Shown: positions 1 to 8,335, numbered from the stretch's first letter. The stretch is 54,562 nucleotides of DNA from Gemmatimonadota bacterium (GCA_947462095.1 CANHNQ010000007.1:1-54562), one strand, 5' to 3'. Numbers and translations are program-made. Notes: generated from the sequence alone by a model not told the origin.

Positions 1-951
1 CGTTCGGCTGAGCAGGAAACCGGTTTCGAAGTGCAGATGTTCAACCAGCGCATCAACCTCGACGCCACGTACTACAGCAAGATCACCAAGGACGCGCTCA
101 TCAGCGCCGTGCTCCCGCCGTCGTACGGCTCGGTGGCGTCGCAGCTGCGCAACCTCGGCTCGGTGAAGAACGCCGGTGTCGAAGTGGCGATCAACGCGCA
201 GATCCTGCAGGGCGACAAGCTGGGCTGGGACATCAACCTGTCCGGGTCGGCCAACGATAATAAGGTCGTCTCGCTTGGCAACAACCCGCCGCAGGTCGGC
301 ACCACCTCGCGCACCGTAGCCGGCTATCCGATCGCGGGGCTCTGGGCCCGTCCGATCACCGGCTATCAGGACAAGAACGGCGACGGACTGCTCACGTACT
401 GGGCCGACGCGGCCAAGAACGAAGTGTTCGTTGGCGACTCGGCGATCTTCCGTGGTTACCCCACGCCGCGGTACATGGTCACGCTGGGCTCGGGCTGGGA
501 TCTCTTCTCCCGCAAGCTGCGCGTCAGCACCATGTTCGACTACCGCGGTGGCAACAAGTGGTACAACAACACGGAACGCATCCGCTGCACGCGTCCGAAC
601 TGTGCCGGTCGTCTCGACCTGAAGGCAGACTTCATCGATCAGGCCACGAACATCGCGGCCAACGAACATCCCGCCCGTACGCTCGACGGCTTCTTCCAGC
701 CGGGCGCGTTCGTCCGCCTTCGCGAAATGTCGGTGCAGTACACGCTGTCGCCGGAGCTCGCCTCCAAGCTCACGCGTGCCAAGTCGCTCTCGGTCGTGTT
801 CACGGGCCGTAACCTGTATCTCAAGACGAAGTACCGCGGCACCGATCCGGAGTCGGGCTTCAACACCACCGGCAGTGGCGAAGCGCCCCAAGAGTTCCAG
901 ACCGTCGGGCCCCCGAGCTACTTCATTTTCCGCGTCAACGTCGGCTACTAG
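1..951 (+). CDS. SusC/RagA-type TonB-linked outer membrane protein, C-terminal part
   Basis: This is the last 316 codons of a gene that begins before the window; the frame is open from base 1. The product is the C-terminal half of a SusC-family TonB-dependent transporter barrel, which in this family forms the outer-membrane channel capped by the SusD lipoprotein. Visible signs are alternating amphipathic strands, a GVEVAIN segment after a conserved LGSVKNAG turn, an FQPGAFVRLREMSVQYTL stretch and a FTGRNLYLKTKYRGTDPE stretch, all typical of the end of RagA/SusC proteins, and a short aromatic C-terminus (NVGY) as expected of a beta-barrel insertion signal. A SusD gene follows after 11 bases, so the two form an operon. 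The substrate cannot be told: the plug domain lies outside the window, and the adjacent metalloprotease makes peptides as likely as glycans. Confidence 0.93.
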   Translation, partial: RSAEQETGFEVQMFNQRINLDATYYSKITKDALISAVLPPSYGSVASQLRNLGSVKNAGVEVAINAQILQGDKLGWDINLSGSANDNKVVSLGNNPPQVGTTSRTVAGYPIAGLWARPITGYQDKNGDGLLTYWADAAKNEVFVGDSAIFRGYPTPRYMVTLGSGWDLFSRKLRVSTMFDYRGGNKWYNNTERIRCTRPNCAGRLDLKADFIDQATNIAANEHPARTLDGFFQPGAFVRLREMSVQYTLSPELASKLTRAKSLSVVFTGRNLYLKTKYRGTDPESGFNTTGSGEAPQEFQTVGPPSYFIFRVNVGY

Positions 952-962
952 GAGAACAGCCC

Positions 963-2357
963 ATGACTCAGAAACACACCACGGGCCGGTCCACCATGCC
1001 GCGTCGCCTGGGTACCGGACTCACGCTCGCTCTGGCCATGTCGGCCACTGCCTGTCAGGAAGCGAATAATCAGTTCCTCCAGGTCACCGACCCGGACATC
1101 ATCAATCCGTCCGACGTCGTCTCACCCGAAGCGGCTGTTGCCGTCGCCAACGGCGCGATCGCGACGTTCCGTTCGGTCACGGGTGCCGGTGAGAGCACGT
1201 GGCTCTTCGGCGGCCTGTTGGCCGATGAATGGTCGACCAGCTCCACGTTCATCCAGAACGACGAGACCGACCAGCGTCAGATTCAGGAGTTCAACTCCTC
1301 GATCACCGGCATGCTGCGCAATCTGTACCGCGTGCGTACCCGTGCGGATCAGGCCATCACGGCGTTGAAGGCGGTGCGTCCCGATGCGCGCGCACTGATC
1401 GCCGAGATGTATCTGGCGCGTGGGTTTGCCGAGATGCAGATGGCCTCTGACTTCTGCAACGGCATCCCGATCGGCAACGGCAACGCCTCGCCGCCGGAAG
1501 ACGGCGTGCCGAAGACGAACCAGGAGCTGTTCGCCATCGCCGCGGCCTCGCTCGACTCCGGTCTCACCTTCGCGAACGGCACGGACGCCTCCAGCGTCCT
1601 GATGAACCGCGCGTTGCGCGTCACCCGTGCGCGTGTTGCGCTCGCGCGTGGCGATTTTGCCGGTGCCGGCACGTTGGTCACGGGCGTCCCGACGTCGTTC
1701 CTGTATCAGCACACGTTCTCGGCGAACGCTGGTACGAACACGATCTGGGGCCAGGGGCTCAGCTCGCGCCGCTACAGCGTGGGCGACAGCGCCGAGGGCA
1801 ACGCGCGCCTGATTCTCGTGCGCAATGCCATTCCGTTCGCGTCGGCGCGTGATCCGCGCCTGCCGGTCGTCACCCCGACCTCGGGCTCGGTGAACGGTCA
1901 GGACGGGCTCACGTACACGCGTACGACCACCATGTGGGGGCAGTTCTCGGCGGTGGACGTGGCCAACGGTGTCGATGCTCGCATGATCGAAGCCGAAGCC
2001 GCGCTCAAGGCCGGTAACCCCGCCGGGTGGCTCGCGATTCACAACGCGCTGCGCGCGGCGCCGCCCAAGCTTGGTGAAATCCAGCCCGCCGCGATGCCGG
2101 CGCTGGTCGATCCGGGTACGGAAGCCAGCCGCGTGTCGCTGCATTTCCGCGAGAAGGCCTTCTGGACCTTCAGCCGCGGCCAGCGCCTCGGTGACATGCG
2201 TCGCCTCGTTCGCCAGTACGGACGGACGGTCGATCAGGTCTTCCCGCAGGGCGTGCACTACAAGGGCGGTAACTACGGCGCAGACGTGAATCTCCCCGTG
2301 GTCACCGACGAGCGGAACAACCCGAACTTCAAGGGTTGCACCGATCGGCTCCCCTGA
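963..2357 (+). CDS. SusD/RagB-family outer-membrane nutrient-binding lipoprotein
   Basis: The protein has 464 residues. It has a lipoprotein signal: basic N-terminus, hydrophobic core, then SATAC with the lipid-anchored Cys at residue 31. The mature part is alpha-helical and Ala-rich with TPR-like segments, and ends in the FREKAFWTFSRGQRLGDMRRL region and a VFPQG segment, both characteristic of SusD-like proteins in this lineage. SusD proteins sit on the cell surface and cap the SusC channel. The start at 963 is supported by AGGAGA about 8 bases upstream; a second ATG at 996 also precedes the signal core and cannot be excluded. It is co-transcribed with the susC gene just upstream and is followed by a strong hairpin at 2394-2431. 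It is somewhat shorter than many Bacteroidota SusD proteins, which is common outside that phylum. Confidence 0.9.
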   Translation: MTQKHTTGRSTMPRRLGTGLTLALAMSATACQEANNQFLQVTDPDIINPSDVVSPEAAVAVANGAIATFRSVTGAGESTWLFGGLLADEWSTSSTFIQNDETDQRQIQEFNSSITGMLRNLYRVRTRADQAITALKAVRPDARALIAEMYLARGFAEMQMASDFCNGIPIGNGNASPPEDGVPKTNQELFAIAAASLDSGLTFANGTDASSVLMNRALRVTRARVALARGDFAGAGTLVTGVPTSFLYQHTFSANAGTNTIWGQGLSSRRYSVGDSAEGNARLILVRNAIPFASARDPRLPVVTPTSGSVNGQDGLTYTRTTTMWGQFSAVDVANGVDARMIEAEAALKAGNPAGWLAIHNALRAAPPKLGEIQPAAMPALVDPGTEASRVSLHFREKAFWTFSRGQRLGDMRRLVRQYGRTVDQVFPQGVHYKGGNYGADVNLPVVTDERNNPNFKGCTDRLP

Positions 2358-2370
2358 TCACGGCGAAGTA

Positions 2371-2510
2371 GGGAGTAAGGAGTAAGGAGTACGCGAAGGG
2401 CCCCGAACGATGTGCTGTTCGGGGCCCTTCGTGCGTGATACCGCCTACTCCTTACTCCTTACTCCATACCCCTTACTCCATACCCCTTACTCCATACCCC
2501 TTACTTACTT
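2371..2510. repeat. Heptanucleotide repeat array arranged as inverted arms around a hairpin
   Basis: About three GGAGTAA units (2372-2391) lie left of a hairpin. Right of it, from 2446, come TTACTCC units followed by alternating ATACCCC and TTACTCC units, each 7 bases long, up to about 2500, ending in TTACTTACTT. The left arm 2372-2391 is a perfect 20-base reverse complement of 2446-2465. The array runs into the TAA stop codon (2505-2507) of the minus-strand metalloprotease. The region is AT-richer and far more repetitive than anything else in the window. It looks like a slippage-generated minisatellite or a dispersed intergenic repeat; the window alone cannot tell which. Confidence 0.85.
2394..2431. 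terminator. Strong bidirectional hairpin between susD and the metalloprotease
   Basis: A perfect 15-bp stem (CGAAGGGCCCCGAAC pairing with its complement at 2417-2431) closes an 8-base loop. It lies between convergent genes, so it can terminate both. No long U-tract follows on either side. The 20-base repeat arms outside it could extend the structure. Confidence 0.8.
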
Positions 2511-5039
2511 CGGTTCGAGCATCGCGGACACGCGGTCGGCGATATCGCTCCAGTGGGCGCGGGTGGTCGCGCCCACAGATGCCAGAGCGGCCGCGCGCGC
2601 CTCGCGCTGGATATCACGCAGCTGCAGGCGCGCCAGGGCCGGTAGATCGCTTTGCGCGAGCACGGGAGCCGTCACGAAGGGGGTGAATCGCGCCGCGGCG
2701 CCACCGCCACCACCACCACCGCCCGGCGGTCCGCCGGCCGGTGCGGTGGGCGGGGTGATCAGCGCTTCCAGTCGCTGCACGTACACGCGCTGCAGCTGGC
2801 GGCGACCGGCGTCTGGCGCGCTCCCGTTGAACACGGCGCGCTTGAGGTCGGCCATATATTCGGCCAACGGATACGCGTTGACGGCATCGTACCGCTCCGA
2901 TTCCGCCAGGCGTCCGAGGCGCGCGGGCGTGAGCAGCGAGGTAAGTACGCCGGCCTGACGCGTGGACACCACGTTACTCGGGCCGATGCGCTGCACGATC
3001 CCCGACGGCGACAGCCACGCCGGCGTGGCGACCACGTTGGCGGAGAGAAAGGCGAGGGCCGCCTGCTGGCGGGCCTTCGGCACCACGCGATACACGGCGC
3101 CGCTTTGCTCCGCCGTTTTCAGATCGACCTCCACGCCACCGATCATCGTGGCGACGTGGTTCATATTGCCGAACCAGCGCGACACCGACTCCTCGTAGAG
3201 TTCGCGGAGTTCGGTGTAGTCCTCGCCCGGCGCCGAGGTCCACGCCACGAGATTCGGGATCATGCGCTTGTAGTTCATCGTCGAGAACGTCGACGCCTTG
3301 ATCGGATCGTCGCCCAGATCTTCCGTCTGATTGCGCGGGTCGCCCGCGGCGAGCTGTTGCGACGCGAAGCGATACGGGAACACGCCCGTTTGCTGCGTGA
3401 GCCAGCGGTGCAGGGTGGCACGCTCGGCCTCGGCGCTGGGGGCCGCGATCACGCGATACCCCCAGTTGATCGCGAAGTCGTCGAACGGTCCGACGCGACG
3501 GATGAAGTCCTTGGGCTGCAGGCCGTCACCCGGCTGCGCGATGTAATTCTGGCGCGCATAGTCCATGATCGTGGCACTCACGCCGTAGACGCGCGTGAAC
3601 GACGGGCTACGGAGCGAGTCCACCGGGAACGACGCGGACGCGATCATGTTATGCTGCAGGCCCAACGCGTGACCGATTTCGTGCGTGATCACCTGCCGCA
3701 TCGTCTCGCCCATCAGCTCTTCCGGAATGTCGAGCGTGCGTGCCGAGGGATTGGCCGCCCCCGTTTCCATCATCAGCCAGTTGCGGTACGATCGCATGTG
3801 GTTGTGGTACCACGTGATCTCGCTGTTGATGATTTCGCCCGAGCGCGGATCGTGCGTGTGCGGTCCGGTGGCGTTACGCGTGAGGCTCGCGGCCCAGCGC
3901 ACGATCGAGTAGCGCGCATCGTCGAGGTCGAAGTCCGGATCTTCGGTTTTGGTGGGGGCATCCTTGGCGAGGATGGCGTTCTTGAACCCCGCCTTCTCGA
4001 ATACCTGCTGCCAGTTCTCCACGCCCTCGCGCACATAGCGCTTCCAGCGCGTCGGCGTGGCGGGGTCGAGGTAATACACAATGGGCTTGACCGGCTCGAC
4101 CAGCTCACCGCGCGCGTACGCCGCCGGATCTTTCGGTTCCAGGCGCCAGCGTGTGATGAACTCCTGACTCTCGGCCTTCTGCACATCCAGGCCGTAGTTC
4201 ACGCGGTCCACCGAGAAATAGCCCACGCGCGCGTCGGCGTAGCGTGGGCGCATGGGCGTTTTCGGCAGCAGCACGAACGACTGCCGCGTTTCCATGGTCA
4301 CCGTGGCGCCGTCGGGATCGCTGGGCGGCGTGGCGGCATCGAACGTCTGCACCTGCCGGACTTCGATGTTGATCGGGAATCCGCGCACGCTGCTGATGTA
4401 GCTGCGGGCGGCGTCGTAGCGGCGCACGCCGTACGCACGACGCGAATTGGCATCGAGGCCGCTGGTGGCCGGGTTATCGTTGGCGAAGAAGTCGGTCACG
4501 TCGATCACGTACGCCGCGCTGTCGCGACCGAAGGCTGCAATCGGAAACGCGCCGATGATCGCCGGATAGTTATTCTGGGCCACGCTGCGCGCGATCGGGA
4601 GCGAGTCGTCGGCCACGGCTCCCGTGCTCACGCTCTTCAGCAGCACGCGGTCGTTCACCCGCTCCCACCGGATCAGCCGCTCGTTCAGTGAGCTGCCGGC
4701 GCTCTGGAAACCGCCGGCGCCGGCCGGCACGCCGGCCACGCGCGTCACCATCAGGAAATCGCGCCCCACCAGCGAGTCGGGGACCTCGAAGAAGTAGCGG
4801 TCATCCACGCGATGTACCGTGATGCCGCCGCGCTCGGTGTGCGCGCGCGCGGTGATCACCTGGGCATAGGGGCGCGGACCGCGTCGGGCGGCCGCTCCCG
4901 TCGCACCGGCTCCCTCCGCGGGTGGCTGCGCGGGCGCGCCGGCGGGGGGCGTCTGTTGCGCCGCGGCGGGCGACGCCGTGGCAGTGGTCGCGCTGGCGGC
5001 CAGAAGCACGCCGGCGAGGAGTTCACGAGGAGAAGGCAT
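2505..5039 (-). CDS. Secreted zinc-dependent metalloprotease (DUF5117/DUF4953-type, HEXXHxxGxxH)
   Basis: The protein has 844 residues from the chosen start. The sequence shows a signal peptide (MPSPRELLAGVLLAAS... ending around AQQ), a Pro/Ala/Gly-rich linker, a long N-terminal domain resembling DUF5118/DUF5117, and the extended metzincin-like zinc motif HEIGHALGLQH at about residues 453-463, followed by a YGVSATIMDYARQ segment that resembles a Met-turn. These features match the large secreted metalloproteases common in Bacteroidota and Gemmatimonadota; the likely role is extracytoplasmic protein degradation. The frame stays open upstream to 5261, but that extension is Cys/Arg-rich and unlike a signal peptide, so the ATG at 5039 is preferred. 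Near the C-terminus a run of eight glycines sits in a Pro/Gly-rich linker (around 2700-2735). It converges on susD and ends inside the heptamer repeat. The natural substrate is unknown. Confidence 0.85.
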   Translation of the reverse strand: MPSPRELLAGVLLAASATTATASPAAAQQTPPAGAPAQPPAEGAGATGAAARRGPRPYAQVITARAHTERGGITVHRVDDRYFFEVPDSLVGRDFLMVTRVAGVPAGAGGFQSAGSSLNERLIRWERVNDRVLLKSVSTGAVADDSLPIARSVAQNNYPAIIGAFPIAAFGRDSAAYVIDVTDFFANDNPATSGLDANSRRAYGVRRYDAARSYISSVRGFPINIEVRQVQTFDAATPPSDPDGATVTMETRQSFVLLPKTPMRPRYADARVGYFSVDRVNYGLDVQKAESQEFITRWRLEPKDPAAYARGELVEPVKPIVYYLDPATPTRWKRYVREGVENWQQVFEKAGFKNAILAKDAPTKTEDPDFDLDDARYSIVRWAASLTRNATGPHTHDPRSGEIINSEITWYHNHMRSYRNWLMMETGAANPSARTLDIPEELMGETMRQVITHEIGHALGLQHNMIASASFPVDSLRSPSFTRVYGVSATIMDYARQNYIAQPGDGLQPKDFIRRVGPFDDFAINWGYRVIAAPSAEAERATLHRWLTQQTGVFPYRFASQQLAAGDPRNQTEDLGDDPIKASTFSTMNYKRMIPNLVAWTSAPGEDYTELRELYEESVSRWFGNMNHVATMIGGVEVDLKTAEQSGAVYRVVPKARQQAALAFLSANVVATPAWLSPSGIVQRIGPSNVVSTRQAGVLTSLLTPARLGRLAESERYDAVNAYPLAEYMADLKRAVFNGSAPDAGRRQLQRVYVQRLEALITPPTAPAGGPPGGGGGGGGAAARFTPFVTAPVLAQSDLPALARLQLRDIQREARAAALASVGATTRAHWSDIADRVSAMLEPK

Positions 5040-5252
5040 ACGAATCCGGTACGGGGGACAAATCGGGCAGATCGCGCCCGGCAATAGTGCCACCCGCTCT
5101 ACGCACCGGCAACGGTGGGCGATGGCACCGACGGGGAGGTCTGGACGTTTCACTGACGTGGTCCCACCGCCGGTCGCGCTCTCGTGCCTGTCGGTGACGA
5201 CCGAGCGCCCCTGACCTGACGCCGGCCACCCGGCTTGACCATCTTGTTCCGT

Positions 5253-5732
5253 ATGCTCCAATCAATACCGAGTTTGCTTGCCTGGATTCTGGGCACCAGC
5301 CTCGCCGCAGTCAGTGGCGCGGTCACCGCCAAATCCGCCGGTGAATTCTATGGCCTCATGCAAAAGCCCGTCTGGGCACCGCCGGCGTGGCTCTTCGGCC
5401 CCGCGTGGACGCTGCTCTACATCATCATGGGCACGGCGGCGTGGCGCGTGTGGCGCGACGCGGGGTTCGGTGGGGCCAAGCTCGAGCTGTCGTTTTACGC
5501 GGTGCAGCTCGTACTGAACATGGCCTGGAGCTACTTCTTCTTCGTACGGCGCACGGGGTTCGGCGCCACGGTCGAAGTCGTGTGCCTGTGGCTGTCGATC
5601 GCCATCACGCTGGTCTTGTTCTGGAAACGTGACATGTGGGCGGGGATTCTTTTCCTGCCGTATCTCGCCTGGGTGACGTTCGCCACCGCGCTGACCGTGG
5701 CCGTGTGGCGCCGTAATCCCACGCTGCTCTAA
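5253..5732 (+). CDS. tspO: TspO/MBR (translocator protein) family membrane protein
   Basis: The protein has 159 residues, the usual length for bacterial TspO, with five hydrophobic segments. The family hallmark in the first loop and TM2 is present: KPVWAPPAWLFGPAWTLLY, followed by a Trp-rich TM3 (LNMAWSYFFF) and WAGILFLPYLAWVTFATAL. TspO proteins bind porphyrins and related tetrapyrroles in the outer or inner membrane and are linked to oxidative and light stress. The ATG at 5253 is chosen; an in-frame TTG at 5235 would add six residues. No clear ribosome binding site precedes either. The gene is divergent from the metalloprotease and is followed by a small membrane-protein gene. No bacteriochlorophyll or haem biosynthesis gene is visible nearby. 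Confidence 0.92.
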   Translation: MLQSIPSLLAWILGTSLAAVSGAVTAKSAGEFYGLMQKPVWAPPAWLFGPAWTLLYIIMGTAAWRVWRDAGFGGAKLELSFYAVQLVLNMAWSYFFFVRRTGFGATVEVVCLWLSIAITLVLFWKRDMWAGILFLPYLAWVTFATALTVAVWRRNPTLL

Positions 5733-5804
5733 GTCGCGTCCCGACGCGGTGCCCGATCACCGCCCGCGCCCTCGCGGGAATGGAAGTTGCACCGGACATG
5801 GGAC

Positions 5805-6029
5805 ATGTCCTACGGCCTGGTGTTCGGCGCGCTGCTCGCCGTGTGTGGTTTCCTCGGGTTCATCGGTGGACTCGTCTGGTGGGTTCGTCGGCCCATCTCG
5901 TCGCGCCGCACCCCGCGGGGGGCGCTGCCGCTCTTCGGCAACGATCGGGCGATCGTGTACGCGCGGGATCCTGAAGACGAGACGGACGAGGCCGCGGACC
6001 GCTCAGGCGCTCCTGGCGCCGGTGGCTGA
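5805..6029 (+). CDS. Small hypothetical single-span membrane protein
   Basis: This is an open frame of 74 codons (ATG at 5805; an in-frame TTG at 5787 would give 80). It begins with one strong hydrophobic helix (LVFGALLAVCGFLGFIGGLV) followed by WWVRRP and a basic, then acidic, tail rich in Arg, Asp and Glu (DPEDETDEAADR). The positive residues just after the helix suggest the tail is cytoplasmic. Third codon positions are G/C-rich, as in the surrounding real genes, which supports coding. I recognise no family. It lies 72 bases after tspO on the same strand and may be co-transcribed with it, although a short CCCGCG/CGCGGG hairpin (5763-5778) lies between them. Confidence 0.55.
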   Translation: MSYGLVFGALLAVCGFLGFIGGLVWWVRRPISSRRTPRGALPLFGNDRAIVYARDPEDETDEAADRSGAPGAGG

Positions 6030-6246
6030 GCCTGACCGCGCGCATGCCCCCACGCGCCCCGTGAAAATCTTGTGTAACTTGCTCGCCGTCACGTAGCGCG
6101 GTTGCGTTTGGTTGCCAATGTTGTCTGGTCAACCACGGATCCGTCCTTCGGCCGCTGGGGCACGCGCATCGCTCGTGATGCGTGCCCGGAGATGCGCCGG
6201 AGCGCCTTCTCCACCGTAGGGCTCGCCTCCTCGGCTGCTCGAGCTC

Positions 6247-6918
6247 ATGGCCTATCTTCGCTGCACCGCATGTGGTTCCAAGGCGTTGGTCGCTGCCTCG
6301 CAGTGTCCGCGCTGTGCGCACGCGTTTCACCTGCTGAATGCTCGCGGTGAACGGGTGAAGCTGTCGCGTTGTCGCGGCTGCGGGATCATGCATCGCTTCG
6401 ATGCCACCTGTCATTGGTGCGGGGTCTTGCCGAAGGCGTCCTGGCAATCACCCGCGGTCTGGCGATCGGCGGCCGCCGTGCTGCTCTCGGTCACCGTCGC
6501 CGCCACGGCGTGGCGCTACGGTGCTCCGCTGCGCCTTGATCTCACCCAGTGGCTCACGACGGACGCCCGGGCGGTCACGCAGGTGGCGGCCAACGAACGG
6601 GTCGGCACAACGCCCGCGGCTACCGATGCGGCGCTCTCCACGGCCGCGGCCGGCGCGGTGTCAGCTGACAGCCTGGCGTTGGCGGCCCCGGGCGCGATGG
6701 ACAGCATCACCTGGACACCGGCCGTCGCGCGCACTTGGGTGAACGTGCGCAGCGATGCGAGCCGCGGCGGCGAAGTGGTCGGTGTCATCAAGCCCTCCTC
6801 CCGCGCCATGCTTGGCACCGATCGGGACGGCTGGCGTCGCGTGCGCTCGCCCGACGTGAACGGCTGGGTTGACCCGCGGCTCTTCGTGTCCGATTCACTG
6901 GCCAGTCGCGGGGAGTGA
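6247..6918 (+). CDS. Zinc-ribbon, single-TM, SH3-domain protein
   Basis: The protein has 223 residues. The N-terminus carries two CxxC-type pairs (C6/C9 with C20/C23, and C42/C45 with C55/C58), so two zinc ribbons or one compound ribbon. A hydrophobic helix follows at about residues 72-90 (VWRSAAAVLLSVTVAATAW), then an Ala/Thr-rich linker, then a bacterial SH3-like domain near residues 160-213 (RTWVNVRSDASRGGEVVG ... GWRRVRSPDVNGWVDPRLF). SH3b domains often bind peptidoglycan peptides. The arrangement suggests a cytoplasmic zinc ribbon and a periplasmic SH3 domain joined by one membrane span. The exact function is unknown. The next gene, a pseudopilin, starts 73 bases downstream. Confidence 0.8.
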   Translation: MAYLRCTACGSKALVAASQCPRCAHAFHLLNARGERVKLSRCRGCGIMHRFDATCHWCGVLPKASWQSPAVWRSAAAVLLSVTVAATAWRYGAPLRLDLTQWLTTDARAVTQVAANERVGTTPAATDAALSTAAAGAVSADSLALAAPGAMDSITWTPAVARTWVNVRSDASRGGEVVGVIKPSSRAMLGTDRDGWRRVRSPDVNGWVDPRLFVSDSLASRGE

Positions 6919-6928
6919 GGGCGGCGCC

Positions 6929-6946
6929 GGGATCGCCCCCGATCCC
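6929..6946. terminator. Short hairpin after the zinc-ribbon/SH3 gene
   Basis: GGGATCG and CGATCCC form a 7-bp stem over a CCCC loop, 11 bases past the stop codon. GTGAGG (6915-6920) and CCTCAC (6958-6963) could close an outer stem. There is no U-tract. It is a weak terminator candidate. Confidence 0.3.
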
Positions 6947-6991
6947 CATGGCGGTTGCCTCACCCTCGCGCCGGAGAGAGCTTCCACCGTC

Positions 6992-7429
6992 ATGAAGCGA
7001 ACCCCGTTCCCGTTCCGGCGTGCCTTCACGCTGATCGAAGTGCTGGTGGTGATCGTCGTGATCGCCGTTCTCGCCACCTTCGTGGCCCCGAGTCTCTTCC
7101 GCAACGTCACCGACGCCCGCATGGCGACGGCGAAAGCGCAGATCGAAAGCTTCGGCACCGCGCTCGACGCGTATCGCCTCGACAACGGGCAGTACCCGAG
7201 CACCGCGCAAGGACTGGCGGCGCTCTGGCAGAGGCCGGTCATCGACCCGCCGCGCGGCTGGACGGAGCCGTACCTGCGCAAGCCGGTCCCCGAGGATCCG
7301 TGGGGCCGTCCATACCTCTACGTCGCACCGGGTAAGGTGAATCTGGCCGGCTACGATCTGCTCACCTACGGCGCCGATGGCCAACCCGGCGGCGAGGGTG
7401 CGAACGCGGACATCACCAGCTGGCAGTAG
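6992..7429 (+). CDS. Type II secretion-type major pseudopilin (GspG-like)
   Basis: The protein has 145 residues, the normal GspG length. The class III prepilin signal is clear: a short basic leader MKRTPFPFRRA, then FTLIEVLVVIVVIAVLATFV with the conserved Glu at +5 of the predicted mature protein. Position -1 is Ala instead of the usual Gly, which the prepilin peptidase tolerates in some proteins. The C-terminal part shows the GspG signature: YRLDNGQYPSTAQGLAAL, then PYLRKPVPEDPWGRPYLY and a YGADGQPGGEGANADI segment that in GspG binds calcium. It would assemble into the T2SS pseudopilus in the inner membrane and periplasm. The ATG at 6992 is preferred over upstream in-frame starts because the signal must be N-terminal; GGAGAGAG lies upstream. 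No other T2SS gene is in the window, so it is an orphan here; gluQ starts 3 bases downstream. Confidence 0.93.
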   Translation: MKRTPFPFRRAFTLIEVLVVIVVIAVLATFVAPSLFRNVTDARMATAKAQIESFGTALDAYRLDNGQYPSTAQGLAALWQRPVIDPPRGWTEPYLRKPVPEDPWGRPYLYVAPGKVNLAGYDLLTYGADGQPGGEGANADITSWQ

Positions 7430-7432
7430 ACG

Positions 7433-8335
7433 GTGGCCTGGCGCACCCGCTTCGCGCCGGCACCGACCGGATATCTGCATCTCGGACACGTCGTCAACGC
7501 GATTCATGTCTGGGGGCTCGCCCGCGCGTTCGGCGGTGACGTGCTACTGCGCATCGAAGATCACGATCGCACCCGCTGCCGTGTGGCATTCGAAGACGCG
7601 CTGCTCGACGACCTCGATTGGCTGGGCTTCGTGCCGGACATCGGCAGCACCGACAGCTTTCGCGCCTCGCGCGCGGTCGGCGGCACACCGCATCCGCAGC
7701 GCCAGTCGGACAACGAGGGGCGCTACGCCGCCGCACTCGCCGCACTGAGCGATCGCGCGCTCACCTACGTGTGCACCTGCACCCGACGGGACATCGCCCA
7801 GCAGGCGCCGCATGCCCCCGGCGAAGAGCCGCGCTATCCGGGCACCTGTCGCGCCGCCCGGCACGACGCTGCGGCATCGCTGGCGAGGCGCGCCTGCATT
7901 GCTGACGGCGACATCGCGTTCCACGATGGGCGCCTCGGCCCGATCCGGCAGTCGCCCGCCGAGCAGTGTGGCGACGTGCTCGTGCGCGATCGGCACGGCC
8001 AATGGACGTATCAGTTCGCCGTGGTCGTCGATGACATGGCGCACGCCATCGATGTCGTCATCCGTGGTGAGGACCTGCTCCCCAGTACGGGCCGCCAGCT
8101 ACAGCTCGCCCAGCTGCTCGACCGGGAGCAGCCACTGCGATGGTGGCATCATCCGTTGCTGGTGCATCCCGATGGTCGGAAGCTCAGCAAGGCAAACCGT
8201 GACACGTCGATCCGGGAGCGCCGGGCCGCCGGGGCGCACGCGGCGGGGCTGCTCGGAGAGGCGGCGTTTCTGTCCGGACTGCTACCGGCAGCACGTGATC
8301 TCACGATCGACGAGCTGCCGGCGCTGTTTCGTTAG
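7433..8335 (+). CDS. gluQ: Glutamyl-Q tRNA(Asp) synthetase
   Basis: The protein has 300 residues, the typical GluQRS length and far shorter than GltX. It is a class I synthetase fragment with FAPAPTGYLHLGH (HIGH-like motif at residues 16-19), LLRIEDHDRTR, a Cys cluster around TYVCTCTRRD and GTCRAAR that binds zinc in the family, and KLSK (residues 250-253) as the KMSKS-like signature. It lacks an anticodon-binding domain. GluQRS glutamylates the queuosine at position 34 of tRNA(Asp) in the cytoplasm. The start is GTG at 7433, 3 bases after the gspG stop, so the two are probably co-transcribed although functionally unrelated. Its TAG stop overlaps the TAA stop of the convergent M20 peptidase (shared TTAG, 8332-8335). 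Confidence 0.94.
   Translation: MAWRTRFAPAPTGYLHLGHVVNAIHVWGLARAFGGDVLLRIEDHDRTRCRVAFEDALLDDLDWLGFVPDIGSTDSFRASRAVGGTPHPQRQSDNEGRYAAALAALSDRALTYVCTCTRRDIAQQAPHAPGEEPRYPGTCRAARHDAAASLARRACIADGDIAFHDGRLGPIRQSPAEQCGDVLVRDRHGQWTYQFAVVVDDMAHAIDVVIRGEDLLPSTGRQLQLAQLLDREQPLRWWHHPLLVHPDGRKLSKANRDTSIRERRAAGAHAAGLLGEAAFLSGLLPAARDLTIDELPALFR

Noticed and set aside
1122..2258. 378-codon minus-strand open frame opposite susD
   Set aside because: Arg/His-rich without any domain; susD is well supported on the other strand.
2371..2510. Heptamer array read as a CRISPR array
   Set aside because: Units are 7 bases without spacers, so it is a tandem repeat.
2410..2958. Open frame through the repeat array encoding a Leu/Tyr/Thr/Pro-rich peptide
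   Set aside because: The peptide is only the translated TACTCC heptamers plus antisense of the metalloprotease; no start site or motif supports it.
2652..4691. 679-codon plus-strand open frame opposite the metalloprotease
   Set aside because: It is Arg/His-rich with no domain, and lies wholly antisense to a gene with a clear zinc motif. Long antisense frames are expected in GC-rich DNA.
5235..5260. TTGACC followed by TATGCT as a sigma-70 type promoter before tspO
   Set aside because: The spacing is about 11 bases, too short, and TATGCT overlaps the start codon.
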